NCBI GenBank assembly: GCA_030267565.1
Contig: BRXU01000046.1
Location: forward strand, 62,001 to 126,000
DNA length: 64,000 nucleotides
Source: Pleodorina starrii
Lineage: Eukaryota; Chlorophyta; Chlorophyceae; Chlamydomonadales; Volvocaceae
Direction: 5' to 3'
Positions 10,942 to 21,483 of the stretch are shown in pieces (the stretch's first letter is position 1; the number at the start of each line of letters is the position of its first letter). Below the pieces are notes generated by a model, which saw only the letters and a list, made by a program, of their open reading frames with translations, made no database searches and was not told where the DNA came from. A program made the position numbers and the translations under genes.

Positions 10942-13900
10942 TTACACGGACGGAGCCGGGCTGCCGCCGCGCCGCTGCTGCTGGGGCGCCGCCGCACCGT
11001 CGTCCGCGGCTGCGGCCGCACCCTCCGAGGGCGCTGGCGCCAGCGCCTCTCCCCCGCTGCGGCCGCCCTGCGCCGGCCGTCGCTTCAGGTGGTCCGGCAG
11101 CTGCAGGATCGTGTGCTCCAGGCTGTAGACGGCCGACTGCCAGGGGTTGCGCAGGTCGCTGTAAATCGGCCGCAGCACTCCCTCCATCCAGGCGCCCCCC
11201 GGCACCCGCTGCTCGGACAGCCACTGCAGCTGCAGGGGCAGGTGCGACGGGCGGTGTAAGACGAGGGGGAGCGGGAGAGAGAGGGAGAGGGAGGGAGAGA
11301 GAGGTAATTTCATGAGAGAGAGGGGAATCAGCGTTTTGTAACTCGCTCAAACAAGGTATCTGCAGAGGCACTGGCAGAAAGTCCCCGCGTTCGGTGGGAT
11401 AGGCCGGGTGGAGGGCAGGCCAGCTTCCGCGACAGGCCGCGCTCAGCGATGATCTTGACCGGGTCTGCCGCGGCCATGCGGCTGCTTCTGCTGCTTGCGG
11501 TTGCTTCTGCGACCGGCAACAGCGCCTGCGAAAGGTCGCACGTGCGACGCGATCACGTGCGTGACACCAGGCTAACCAGGGAAGGGGCGCGCTCTGCAGC
11601 GCGTGTGAGGCGCAGGAACGCAAGGGTGGCAAAACCCCGGCGCCCTGTGCCGTGCATGCGGACTGGCCGAGAGCGGGAGCGGGAGCGGGAGGGGAAATGT
11701 TGCCGTGGCTGCTGGCTACGCTGCGCCTGCCGTGCAAGCACGTTACCGGTACGACAACATCCCAACCTACCGCCGCGACCACCTTGTCCAATGCATCCTC
11801 GTCCACACCAACGGGGGGCTGCCGTTCCTCCTCCTCCTGCCGTTCCTCCCCCTGCTGCTGCTGCTGCTGCTGCTGTTGCTGCGCCGGCGCCTCCTCCTGG
11901 AGAACCGCCGTCGCCGCCGCCGCCGCCGCGCCGGCGGCAGCGCCGGGAATGACCGTCGTCGTCGTCGCCTCCGCCGCCGCCGCGGCGGCAGCACCGGAAG
12001 TGACCGCCGCCGCCGTCGCCGCCGCCGCCGCCGGAGACATTGCCGCTGTCGCTGCCGGGAGAGTGGTCGCGGGGCTAGGGGCGCCAGCAGCGGCCTTGGA
12101 TCTGGAGCGCGTGGTGACTCCCTGGGATCCCGCCTCCTCCTGGGGAACCGCCGCCGCCGTCTTCGCCGCGGCGGCAGCACCCGGAGCGCCCGACGCCGTC
12201 ACCACGGCTGCCGCAGCAGACATGGCCGCTGCCGCTGCCTTAGCCGCTGCCGGGAGAGAGGCCAGGGAGCTGGGGGCACCAGCCGCCGCCCTGGACCGGG
12301 AGCGCGTGGTGACTCCCTGCGGCGGCGTGGCGGCTCCGGCCGTCGACTGGCTGTTTGCGGCCAGCTGGGGCTGTTGCTGCCGTTGGTGATGCTGCTGTTG
12401 CTGCTGTTGCTGATGATGTTGCTGTTGCTGCTCTTGTTGCTGCTCTTGCTGTTGTTGCTGCTCTTGTTGCTGTTGCTGCTGTTGCTGCTGCTCTTGTTGC
12501 TGCTGGGCCGGACTTGCTGCCGCCGCAGTGGAGCTGGCAGTGTTGACCACACGCTCGCCAGGCGGCGGCAGGTCCCACAGGAACAGGTTTGCGGCCCCTC
12601 CCGTCACCACCGCGCGTAGCGAGGCTGTGGGTGGGTGGGCGTCAGTTGCGGGCGCGTCGCGTGGATCGTTGCGTCACTCACTCACTCACTCACTCACTCA
12701 GGGCGGGGAGGACGCAACGCCGGGCCTCCTGACCCGCTTGTGCTGTCAGCTGCGGGACGCATCTACCAAGTTCACGACCCACATCGCCACAAGCCGCAAC
12801 AACGAGCCGAGGCACCATTCCATGCCGATTGTAGAAACCCCAAAGCCCTTGGGGGCCCCCAGATGCCGACCGCAGGGATGGGGGTAGCGGTGGGGTTGAA
12901 ACTGCGCGTTACAACGACCCCTTCCCCCGGGGAGCTCATCAGCGCCGGGGCTCCTTGCACGGTCGCACGGAAGTGCACCGCCCGCCCGTCGGTGCTGAAA
13001 CAAGACATGGCGCGCAGACACGGCAGACATGGCGCGTACACCACGAAGCACCCACTCACCGGTGGCGTCCTCCAGCACCAGCGCCAGCACGTAGGCACGG
13101 CCGTTGCCTGCCCGGTCCAGCCGAGTTCCCACCTGGGGGGCATAAAGAGAAAATCGCAGCGGAGAGGAGACGGCAACAGAGGGGGGGGCGCAGCGGTGGA
13201 ACGTTGGCGAACGTTGGCGAACGGAGCAACGGACGCAGCGGACGCAGGTCCCGGGGGGAGGGTGGTTAGGGTGATTGGGAGGCGGGCGAACCCGCGGGCA
13301 CAGGCAGAGGAAAGGACAGGCAGGCAGGCAGGCGGGAACGGGCGGGGTGGGGCAGGTGGGCGGCGGTGGGCGAGCCGCTGTAGCTGCGTAGCAGACGGCT
13401 CCTAATATATATTTCGTGGCACTAGATTTGCCATGAACACAAGCAAGGCTCATGTTTGCCGCAAAAAGGATTGGTGATGACTATACGAACACGTGAGACG
13501 TGTTCATGTACGTTGTGGTGAGCGGTCCAGCCCCCAAAACGCTTGCTTTCCGAGACCTCAGCCCGGCCCGGGCGAGCCCGCCGCAACCCACCACTTCCTG
13601 CTCCACACGCAGCTGGCTGGCCGACCCGACAGCACCGGACATCACGCGCCGGGCTTCCGCGTCCGCGTCGCCGCCGTCGCTGCTGCCGTCGTCGCCGCTG
13701 CCATCGCCCCCGGTGTCCGGCGGCGCTTCTGGCAGCGGGGGGTTTCTGACCGCCATCACGCGGACCCGGACTCGACAGGGCGTGGAGTCGCAGGTGTCCT
13801 GCTGCATCAGCACCTGATGAGGGGAAGCGGGGCGAGTGGGGCGGGGCGGGGCGGGCGGGGCGAGGAAGGACAGCAGCGCGTAGGAGGGAGCAGGGCGGAT

Positions 13901-16900
13901 GACGCGCAAGCGTTGTCAAGCGCCTGCATGCCTTTTTTTATGCCCGACAGGGGACACCGATTCCTGCGGGCCTTGCGTCGTTGGTTGGTCAGGGAGTACA
14001 GGAACTCGCGTGTCAGTTACTCAGTTTTGGTCAGGAGACACAGGGGGAGGCAAAGGAGGGGACGGCGGACTCTGTCGTGCAGGTTTGGCGGAGGCGGCAG
14101 CAGGCGGCCAGGTGCCTTGCACGGCTTCACGATGCACACAAGCCAGCCAGCTAGTCAGTCAGCCGGTCAGCCAGCAAGCAGGCAAGCGAAGATGAACGTG
14201 GGTGCAGGTGCGTGCGGGGCAGGTGCGCACTTGCTGGTCGGTGGGGCCCCCTCAGCTGTGACCCGGTGATTATAGGCCCGTGATGCGCCCCGGCCCAGCG
14301 CAGCACAGGGCAGGGCAGGTGCGCTGCATGCCGGCACGGAGGACCACGCGTGCAGGGGGCCGGAGCGCCCCGGTATGGCGCGACTAGACTCGGGTCGTCT
14401 GCCTGGTCGTCGCGCGGCTAGGCATCCACGCAGCAGAGGCACCCAAGCGGTTCCCCACTCTCACGGCTGTGCCAGTCGCCAAAGGCGGACCGAATAATCG
14501 ATGTACAGGGTCGCTGTGGAGGGCTGGCGCTATGGTTTCTATGCATGGGTGCATAGAGCCGCCCGCCCGTCTGACAGGGCGGTGGTGGAAAGGCCTGGAC
14601 GCTGAGGAGCGTGGTCCCCTGGCGCCGCTGCCCCCCTTGCCTCTTGCCGGTGTCCGTGTCACCGTGCGCATTGCCAATGCCAACGCCCATTGCCCCAGTG
14701 CCAGCGCGCATGACTCCGTGCCCCTGCCCATTGCCCAGTGCTCCTTGCCTCTGCCCACTGCCCAGTGCCCGATGCCCCACCTGTCGAAGAGTGCGCAGCG
14801 GCAGAGCCTGCCATGGGCGGTGCACACCTGGGGGTGGGAGCGGGGGGCGGGGGGAAGGAAGGGGGGAAGGAAGGCAAACGCAGCAACTGTAACCAGTAGC
14901 AAGGGCCTTGCCCTAGCCCTGTCTTGTGGCGAAGAGCCATGTCTTGCGGAGATCGACGCCATCGTGCGTGTGGGCCAGCGCATCCTTCGTCATCGCTCCG
15001 GAACCCGATACCAACAAAAGAAGCCGCAGAAGGGGCTTTGGCTCGCCAAGGGGTCGCCAAGGGGCCATTTCCGCAGCAAGATGCGCGCGCGATGTCACCC
15101 ACCCACCCACCCACCCACCCCGCTGCATGGTCCGCCCAACGCCAGCCCCGCCTCCCAACGCCAGCCCCGCCTCCAAGTCCCAACGCAAGCAACGCAGCAC
15201 AGCCCAACATCGCCTCACGTGCCAGCCACGCGCCTGGGTCCGTAGGCGCGGCGTGGTTTGGGCCCGCGCCGCCACCGCCAACTCCCCCGCCAACTCCTCC
15301 GCCAACTCCGCAGCCACCGGTTTGGTGGTTTCGCCGGGCTGCGGCAGCGGCTGCTGCTGCTGCGTCTTGCTCCCCTGTGCGGTCCGACAGCTGCTCGATG
15401 CTGCTGCTGCCCTCCAGGTAGTCCAGTCGTAGCTGGCCCTGCGTGAGGGCCACCGCCGAAGCGGGAGGCGCGTAAGACTCGCAATGCGCCATGGGTGATT
15501 GGTTGCGCCGACCAGGCCCCCGCCCGCTCTCCCTCCCAGGGAGGGAGGAAGGGGGCTGGTGGTGGGGAGGGGCAAAGGTCCGGTTCAGCTGAGCGCCCGC
15601 CGCCCCTGTGTGGTCCTTACTCGAAGCGTGAAGCGCAAAGGAAAGAGGCCGCCCGAGAATTGAGACTCGAGCCTCCAGCGGGGGGAGGGAGGGCCCTCTG
15701 CCGTGCCTGCGTGCTGGCGTGCCCGCCACGCTTCCATCCGTTCTGCATGTAACGGCACCGTAACCATGAAGAACGGATGGGCCTCGTGCGGGGTTGCCCT
15801 TAGCGCCCCATCACCCACCCACCCGCCCTCCCAGCCACCCCGCCTACCTCCACGAACAGTGGTGTCACGTTCCTGAGGCGGATCCAATCACCCGGTCGCG
15901 GGAGCGGCTGTAGCCGGGGGTCGCCCTCCGGCTCCGGCTCTGGCTCCGGGGCAGGAACGCTCGCGCCCTTCCTCGCCGACCGCGTCGGTGTTGACGGCGG
16001 CGTCGGTGTCGGCGGCGGCGCAGGCGGCAGCCAAAATGAAGCGGCGTTCAGCACCAGCGGGACTCCGCTCCCTGCCTGCAGGGGGGCGAAGCGGGGATGG
16101 GGAGGGGTCGCGCGGAGCACCCCCGGCGGCGGCCGGCGACGCTGGTCGGTACACGTTGCGATATGCCAAGCGGCACTCGTGGTGCCAAGCCGCCGCCGCG
16201 CCGACCGGGCGAGAGGATTGCTGTTGTAAGGGCCGCGTTGCATGCTTGCATCACGTCGCTCTCCGGGGCTGACTTGACTTGACTTGCGGCGGAGGCGGCG
16301 TTTCCTTTTCCAGCATCCCGTCGCCCTCCCCTGGCCCCGCAGGAGCAGAGAAGGGAAGAGCGGCACGGCGCGGCAGGTCCCGACCCACGCCGCGCGCCTC
16401 CCCGCGGCCCACACCTTTCAAACAACCCCATCCGACCTACCGCCGGCATCTCCTCGCGCGCCAGCGCCGCCGACAGCGCCTCCCAGCCGCTGAGTTCCTC
16501 ACCGCCCGCCTCCGCCTCGGCCGGGCCCCCCGCCGCAGCCCCGCCCCGGAACTCCACCAGGGAGGTCAGCGGCATGTGCAGCCGGCAGCTGGGTGGCGGC
16601 GGCAGCATGGCGTCGCCGCCGGCGGCATCGCCGTCACCCGGCAGCGGCAGCGCCGCCGCCGCCGCCACGGCCTCCGCCGTGACGGTGTTTCCGCCGCCTT
16701 GCGCCTCCTCCCTGGAGGAGTCGACACGCGCCCGCTTTGGAGGCGCCTCGGCGGCGGCCTCGCGGTCCGAGTCAGTCTGGCGCCGTTGCAGGCCCATCGG
16801 CTGTCGCGCGGTGGAGGAGTAGGTGAGGGGCGCGGGGTAGGTGTTGGTGCCGTCCCACACGTGGACGATGAAGAAGTCGGGATAGTAGCCGAAGTCCACT

Positions 16901-19900
16901 GACAGGACCTGCGTCAGGAAGGGGTTATCCACGAAGCGGGAAAGAGGTCACCCACAAAAGAGGGACAACGGGGGCATCCGTGCTGGTTGCGGCTTACGGC
17001 TGGTTTCGACGCTCGCTGAAGCAGACGGGGACGGGTGGGGGCCAGGGCGAGCCGGGGGAAGTTGCGGTGATGGGGGAGGACTCAGCGCCACGGTAGTTGT
17101 GCTGGCGCTGCCGCAAGGGCGCCCGCCTGTCCTGTCACCGTCATGTGCGCTGCTTGGCCTGTGCCCTGTGCCCTGTCCTCTGTGTCCCATCCTGTGGGTT
17201 GCTTGCCTTTCTCCTGTGCCCTGTCCTGTCCTGCGTGGCCCTTGCGTACCCGCCTGCCCAGCCCCCACCAGCCCCCACCGGTCCCGCCCGTCGTTCCATT
17301 GCCCACCCCCCCAAGTTGCACCTTGTATCATTACCGCATTGCAGCCTCAACCCGCGGACCCCGCCCCGCCCCCCGTAAACCGTACCCGGCAGGTGACAGA
17401 CGCGGGCGGCATGGGTCCCACCGCGGGCGTGAAGCCGTCCGCGGCCAGCGGCGGCAGCAGGTCGCAGAGGGCGCGGAGGCCACCCCATCCCACCGCCGGG
17501 GGATAACGGGCTGCGGATGGATGGATGGATGGATGGATGGGCGGGCAGATACATGGATACATGGGGGGAAGGCGTATGAACGGATGGGTAGACGGATGAA
17601 TGGACAGATGCATCCGAACGGGATCGATGAGGGGTGTTCAGGACGTTTAGGGGGAGCCGTTCGGGCGCAAGCGAGCAAGCAAGCAACTGCTGGCAGCGTG
17701 GACGGTACGCCGAGGCAACATTGAGGCCGAGGGGACGGCGAGAGGTTAGGAAGAGGGAGAGCGCCGCCCTTCTTCCGCCCCTGGCTGCCTCCGATTGAAC
17801 GCACGCACGCACGCATGTGCATGTGCACGCACATGTGCACCACCTCCCGTCGCGCTGCTGGCCGACCAGCCCAGCCCATTTTCCCATACGGATGCCGCGC
17901 ACCGCACCCGGGGTGGCGGCCACCGGAGTCGCCACCACTTGGGTCGCCGCCACAGCAGCTGCCTCGGTCCCTGCTCTGTGCCCCGCTGCCGCTTCGGCCG
18001 CCCCCGCTGCCTCGGCCGCCCCCGCCGGCTCTTCCGTCTCCATCGCTGCCTCGGGCCCAGCTGCCGCTGCTTCGGCCGCCCCCGCTGGCCCTTGCGCCTC
18101 CATTGCTGCCTCGGGCCCAGCTGCCGCTGCCTCGGCCGCCCCCGCCGGTCCTTGCGCCTCCATTGCTGCCTCGGGCCCAGCTGCCGCTACCTCGGCCGCC
18201 CCCGCTGGCCCTTGCGCCTCCGCCGCTGCCTCGGGCCCAGCTGCCGCTGCTTCGGCCGCTTGGGCCCCCGTTGCCGCTTCGGCCGCCGGCGCTGCTTCGG
18301 CCGCCGGCGCTGCTTCGGCCGCCGGCGCCGCTTCCGCCGCTGCCTGGGCCGCCGCCGCCGCCTTCCTCTCCGCCCAAAACGGCAGCTGCTGCTCGGCCCA
18401 GAGGCGCACCTCCTGGATCCGCTCCACATCAACCTGCCACACAAAGAAGGCGTGTGGGCGTGCGATGCGTGGTTTGCTGGGGCACACTCAAGGGTGGCCT
18501 CGAGAAACAGGACCCGTGTGGACACAACCCGTGTGGGTCGGTGTGTGGGTCGGTGGAACAGGCGTCCGTGAGGCCGACGGCGATTGACGACAGCGACGGC
18601 GATAGGGGGTAAGATGAAGATACCGCAGCGGAGACGGAGACGGCGTTAGCGAACGGATACCGGTAGGGGGCGATAGGGGGCGGCGAGTCGACAGCGTGGC
18701 ACCGCAGGACGCCATGGTTGAGTGGGTGGGCCGCTGTGTGGGCCGCTGTGTGGGCCCGTTTCTCGGGCGGCGCTTGCGTCACGCGCGGCGGGAGGGGGAG
18801 GGGCCCAGGGCCACGTCTGCTCATCATCTTTCCACCCGGGAGGCCGCCGCCGCCCGAGCGCGGCCGTGTGCTGCGACGCGGAGCACAGTGCAATGCACGA
18901 AAGCCCCCCGGCTGGGCTGGGCTGGGATGGCTGGTCGGCTGAGCCCGCTGTGGAGACAGGACGCTAGCCCTGCTGCTGCGGGGCTGAGCCCTGCTGTGGG
19001 TGGACGCGAGGCTGAGCAGCAACAGCAACGGCAACAACAACAACAACAAGTTCCGCATGCATGCGGCGCGGCGTCCATAAAAGCACATGGGGGCACATGG
19101 CTGGTTGCTCGTTTGAAGGCTGGAAGGCTGGTAGGTGCATCAACATGCCTCGCTATGGCTGTGGCCATGTGGCCGCCAGCGCGGAGCGGAGCGTAGCGGG
19201 GCGGAGCGGGGCGGAGAGTTCCGCGCTGCGGAGACCCTGCGGGCCATGGCCGCTCGGGGAGTGTTGAGTGTTGGTTTGTTCGTCATGCCCGAGCCGGGCA
19301 ACCGCCGTGCCTGTCCTGTTCCGTGCCAGGCAACCGCCATGCCTTGTCTCAAGTGCGCCTCCCCTCCCCTCACCCCTGTCCTCCCCTCCCCTCACCCCTC
19401 CCCTCACCCCTGTCCTCCCCTCCCCTCACCCCTCCCCTCACCCCTCCCCTCACCCCTCCCCTGTCCTGCCCCATGCTCACCGGGAGGCCGATCACGGCCT
19501 CGCGGCGGTGCGATGTGGCGATGGGCGCCGGCGCGCCCGCGCTGCCGCTCGCCGCCGCGGCTGCCAGCGCCGCCACGGAGTAGATGGAGAAGGTGTCGCC
19601 GTCCTGCGGCGTCCTGAACTGCCGCAGTTGAACACGCAGCTGCAACTCGCCGGTGCCCTTGTAAGCGAGCGTCTGCAGCGCTCCGGGCCGGGCGGGTAGG
19701 AAAGACGGAATCGCGGCGATCGCAGGACGGAGGCGAGGTTGGTGAATGGATGGAAGGTGCGGTTAGGCTTTGGGTCAGTTCGTGGCGGGAAGGGATTCGG
19801 TGGGTGGGGGAGTGGGTGGGTGGGTTAGGTTCGTGCCAGTTCCAGGGCGGAGGTAAGAGCGCTGAGGCGGCGGACAGGTAGGCGGATGGGACAGGCGGCC

Positions 19901-20432
19901 GTGCACGGCGGTGGGGCGCGCACGGGAGATGTCTGTTGAGGTGAATGTGGTGAGCGTCGCCTCGTTTCTTCCTTCCTTCGTCGATAAGTACCCTGGTTTG
20001 GTGCAGGTAGATGATCTTTGGCGAGTCGCGGAGGTCCAGCTGGGGCAGCATGTGCTGTGCCCCGAAGATGAGGCACGTGACATACGGCGGCTCCGTCAGG
20101 TCCTTCTCGAACGACGGCTTCCTGAGAGACGCCTTGTCCACATCCAACAAGGAGGAGTCGCTCAGGTGCAGAATCATGAAGGGATCTGCAGCCACGGAGT
20201 GCCACATGCGCACACATTAAGCGCGTTCATTTTGCCATCTTGAGTTTTAGGTTGGGTGGTTGGGTGAGGAGTCCTGGCAACCGTTCCAGCCACCCTCTCG
20301 GCTCCTACCTTTTCCATGGGATTGTCGGGGCATAGTGAACCAAGTGACCCACGCGCAGACCGCGAAGGGCGCGTGCTGATGGCCCTTCACAGCCTGTTTC
20401 AGCGTTTTCAGAGGCAAGGCCTTTTGCCGCAT
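10942..20432 (-). CDS. POT1: POT1-like telomere end-binding protein (protection of telomeres 1)
   Basis: Exons on the minus strand: 20432-20309, 20185-19992, 19672-19481, 18433-17908, 17510-17386, 16908-16441, 16075-15848, 15438-15318, 14827-14781, 13813-13592, 13132-13060, then a less certain 3' part (from 12994; 12624-11771; from 11525; 11229-10942, TAA). Phases agree through exon 11. Exon 1 has an in-frame stop two codons before its ATG. The protein aligns by motif with POT1 OB-folds. OB1: VTWFTMPRQSHGK, then PPYVTCLIFGAQHMLPQL and KGTGELQLRV. OB2: RIQEVRLWAEQQLPFW, LRALCDLL, PDFFIVHVWDGTNTYPAPL and GDWIRLRNVTPLFVE. Later: LPLRTLRQ-VLMQQDTC, then CRVRVRVM and YVLALVLEDATG. POT1 binds the telomeric G-strand in the nucleus and caps chromosome ends. 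At over 1100 residues it is about twice the usual size because of Ala/Gly/Gln-rich insertions. Identity rests on motif recall; the C-terminal exons are tentative. Confidence 0.82.
11766..12540 (-). repeat. polyQ/polyA-coding low complexity in the POT1-like gene
   Basis: The minus strand of exon 13 encodes a polyglutamine tract (about 12380-12515), then two related Ala-rich segments each carrying GVTTRSRS and AAAGAP blocks (about 12300-12320 and 12095-12125), then polyQ and an acidic EERQEEEERQ stretch (about 11820-11875). The duplicated GVTTRSRS blocks show internal duplication within one exon. The frame is open across all of it, as expected for a real exon or for GC-rich repeats. Confidence 0.7.
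12670..12702. repeat. (TCAC)n microsatellite
   Basis: A run of TCAC units lies in an intron of the POT1-like gene, next to the uncertain exon 12/13 junction. Confidence 0.85.
17514..17545. repeat. (GGAT)n microsatellite in a POT1-like intron
   Basis: Consecutive GGAT units begin immediately upstream (minus-strand sense) of the acceptor of POT1-like exon 5. Confidence 0.85.
18010..18260 (-). repeat. 60-bp coding minisatellite (20-residue Ala-rich repeat) in the POT1-like gene
   Basis: About four 60-bp units in perfect register encode a 20-residue repeat with the core GPEAAMEAQGPAGAAE in exon 4. Three shorter APAAEA units follow at 18280-18330. The array sits between the OB1 segment and the OB2 segment, so it lengthens the linker rather than a fold. 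Confidence 0.85.
18621..18657. repeat. Dispersed ~37-bp repeat, copy 1
   Basis: This segment, starting TACCGCAGCGGAGACGGAGA, recurs at 36564-36603 with only a 3-bp ATT insertion. Copy 1 is in intron 3 of the POT1-like gene; copy 2 is in the repeat-rich intergenic block. Confidence 0.8.
19365..19465. repeat. CCCCTCACCCCT minisatellite in a POT1-like intron
   Basis: Repeated CCCCTCACC/CCCCTGTCC units just downstream of the exon 3 donor (minus sense). On the transcribed strand this is a G-rich purine tract. Confidence 0.8.
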
Positions 20433-20703
20433 TCTTCAAGGAAGATGTCTTTCGTTAGCAAGATGTGTCCCTGCCCTGTGACGGCTCCGTGGTCGCTTCA
20501 GTGCAAGCTGTCTCTTTTTGAATACAAGTCCAGAAATCGCGCATGCTTCTTTGGCTTTGCAGAGTGAAAGCTAGGATGCTTCATGTGATATTCCAAGCGT
20601 GACCGTCTAGGACCTACGCAAGAGCGCGCAAGAAGGCCGACAAACGAAGACGTATACGGCATGTACTGCAGCAAGTAATGAGCGGTTCATGCCTGCTACC
20701 TAG
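20433..20703. promoter_or_regulatory. 5' flank of the POT1-like gene (left part of a split divergent promoter)
   Basis: This is 271 bp between the POT1-like ATG and the LINE. With 25474-25684 on the other side of the LINE it forms the ancestral intergenic spacer of about 480 bp between two divergently transcribed genes. No certain TATA box is seen. The role is inferred from position only. Confidence 0.5.
20694..20703. repeat. LINE target-site duplication, left copy
   Basis: TGCTACCTAG, repeated exactly at 25464-25473 immediately after the 3' end of the retrotransposon. Confidence 0.85.
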
Positions 20704-21483
20704 TTGAAGGTGGACGTGACTGGAGAGCTGGTGGTCATCATTGATCAGAAGATTGATCAGAAAATGGAGCAGCTGTACCGCCCGGGAAAGCTGCTTGTTC
20801 GGGCTCCTCCGGCGATCATTGAACAACTGGCCTCGACAGTGGATAAAGCGCTCCTGGACACCAGCTGCTTTGGCAGGATACACGTCGACGTCATTCCCCG
20901 GCTGGATTCCCGCGCGGCGGCACCAACTATCCAGCTTACAGAGGCCGGGCGCCACGCAGGCTGCGCGATGGCGGATGTGGTGTTCAACGCGGACAGCCGG
21001 GGCCGCGTCATCACCGCGCTCAGACACGTTCAGAGGCAGCTCGGGGGGGCCACCTCCAACAACTTCGTGTTCCAGGACTCGCTAACGAAGCGGGGCCTCG
21101 AACTCAAAAAACAGCGGACGCCAACTTTCGCCCGGCTCCGGAACGAGGAGAACCGGGTCGTACGCTGGGTGAACGGCGTCGACATTCAGGTCAAGGACGA
21201 CGGGGTCTGGCGGCCCTACAATGGACCATGGCAGCCTAGCAACACGGAGGGTCGCAACGGCAGCGCGGCGGGCGTCGGCGGCAGCGCGACGGGAGCCAGC
21301 AATGGACAGACGGCGGGCGGCAACCGCATTGCGTCAGGAGCGAATGCCGCGCCGCTCGGAGGTGGGACCGGCGGGGGCAGTGGCGGCGGGCAGACCAGGG
21401 TGGCTCTGGGGCGCGGGCGAGGGCAGGGTGGCGCTGGTGGCGTCCCCGCTCCGGGAACCTCTCCGATGGACACTCGGGTTTAG
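20704..21483 (+). CDS. LINE ORF1 (5' truncated), ends at in-frame TAG
   Basis: The frame is open from the insertion boundary to TAG at 21481-21483 (259 codons). The first ATG is at 20764. The N-terminal two thirds contain a mixed alpha/beta segment followed by a basic stretch (NNFVFQDSLTKRGLELKKQR) that resembles the nucleic-acid-binding RRM and C-terminal part of L1 ORF1 proteins. The last 80 residues are Gly/Ala/Asn-rich. L1 ORF1 proteins coat the element RNA. The family assignment rests mainly on position upstream of ORF2. ORF2 continues in the same frame after the single TAG. Confidence 0.7.
   Translation: MKVDVTGELVVIIDQKIDQKMEQLYRPGKLLVRAPPAIIEQLASTVDKALLDTSCFGRIHVDVIPRLDSRAAAPTIQLTEAGRHAGCAMADVVFNADSRGRVITALRHVQRQLGGATSNNFVFQDSLTKRGLELKKQRTPTFARLRNEENRVVRWVNGVDIQVKDDGVWRPYNGPWQPSNTEGRNGSAAGVGGSATGASNGQTAGGNRIASGANAAPLGGGTGGGSGGGQTRVALGRGRGQGGAGGVPAPGTSPMDTRV
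21481..21483 (+). other. Single in-frame TAG between LINE ORF1 and ORF2
   Basis: ORF1 and ORF2 share one reading frame, separated only by this TAG. No ATG lies between it and the first endonuclease motif in that frame; an out-of-frame ATG is at 21500. Confidence 0.9.

Noticed and set aside
10942..10946. Minus-strand TGTAA overlapping the POT1-like stop codon as its poly(A) signal
   Set aside because: It would leave almost no 3' untranslated region; more likely a coincidence of the TAA stop after GTG.
11705..12619. Plus-strand Leu/Arg-rich frame of about 300 residues
   Set aside because: It mirrors the CAG-rich POT1-like exon on the other strand (polyLeu from CTG).
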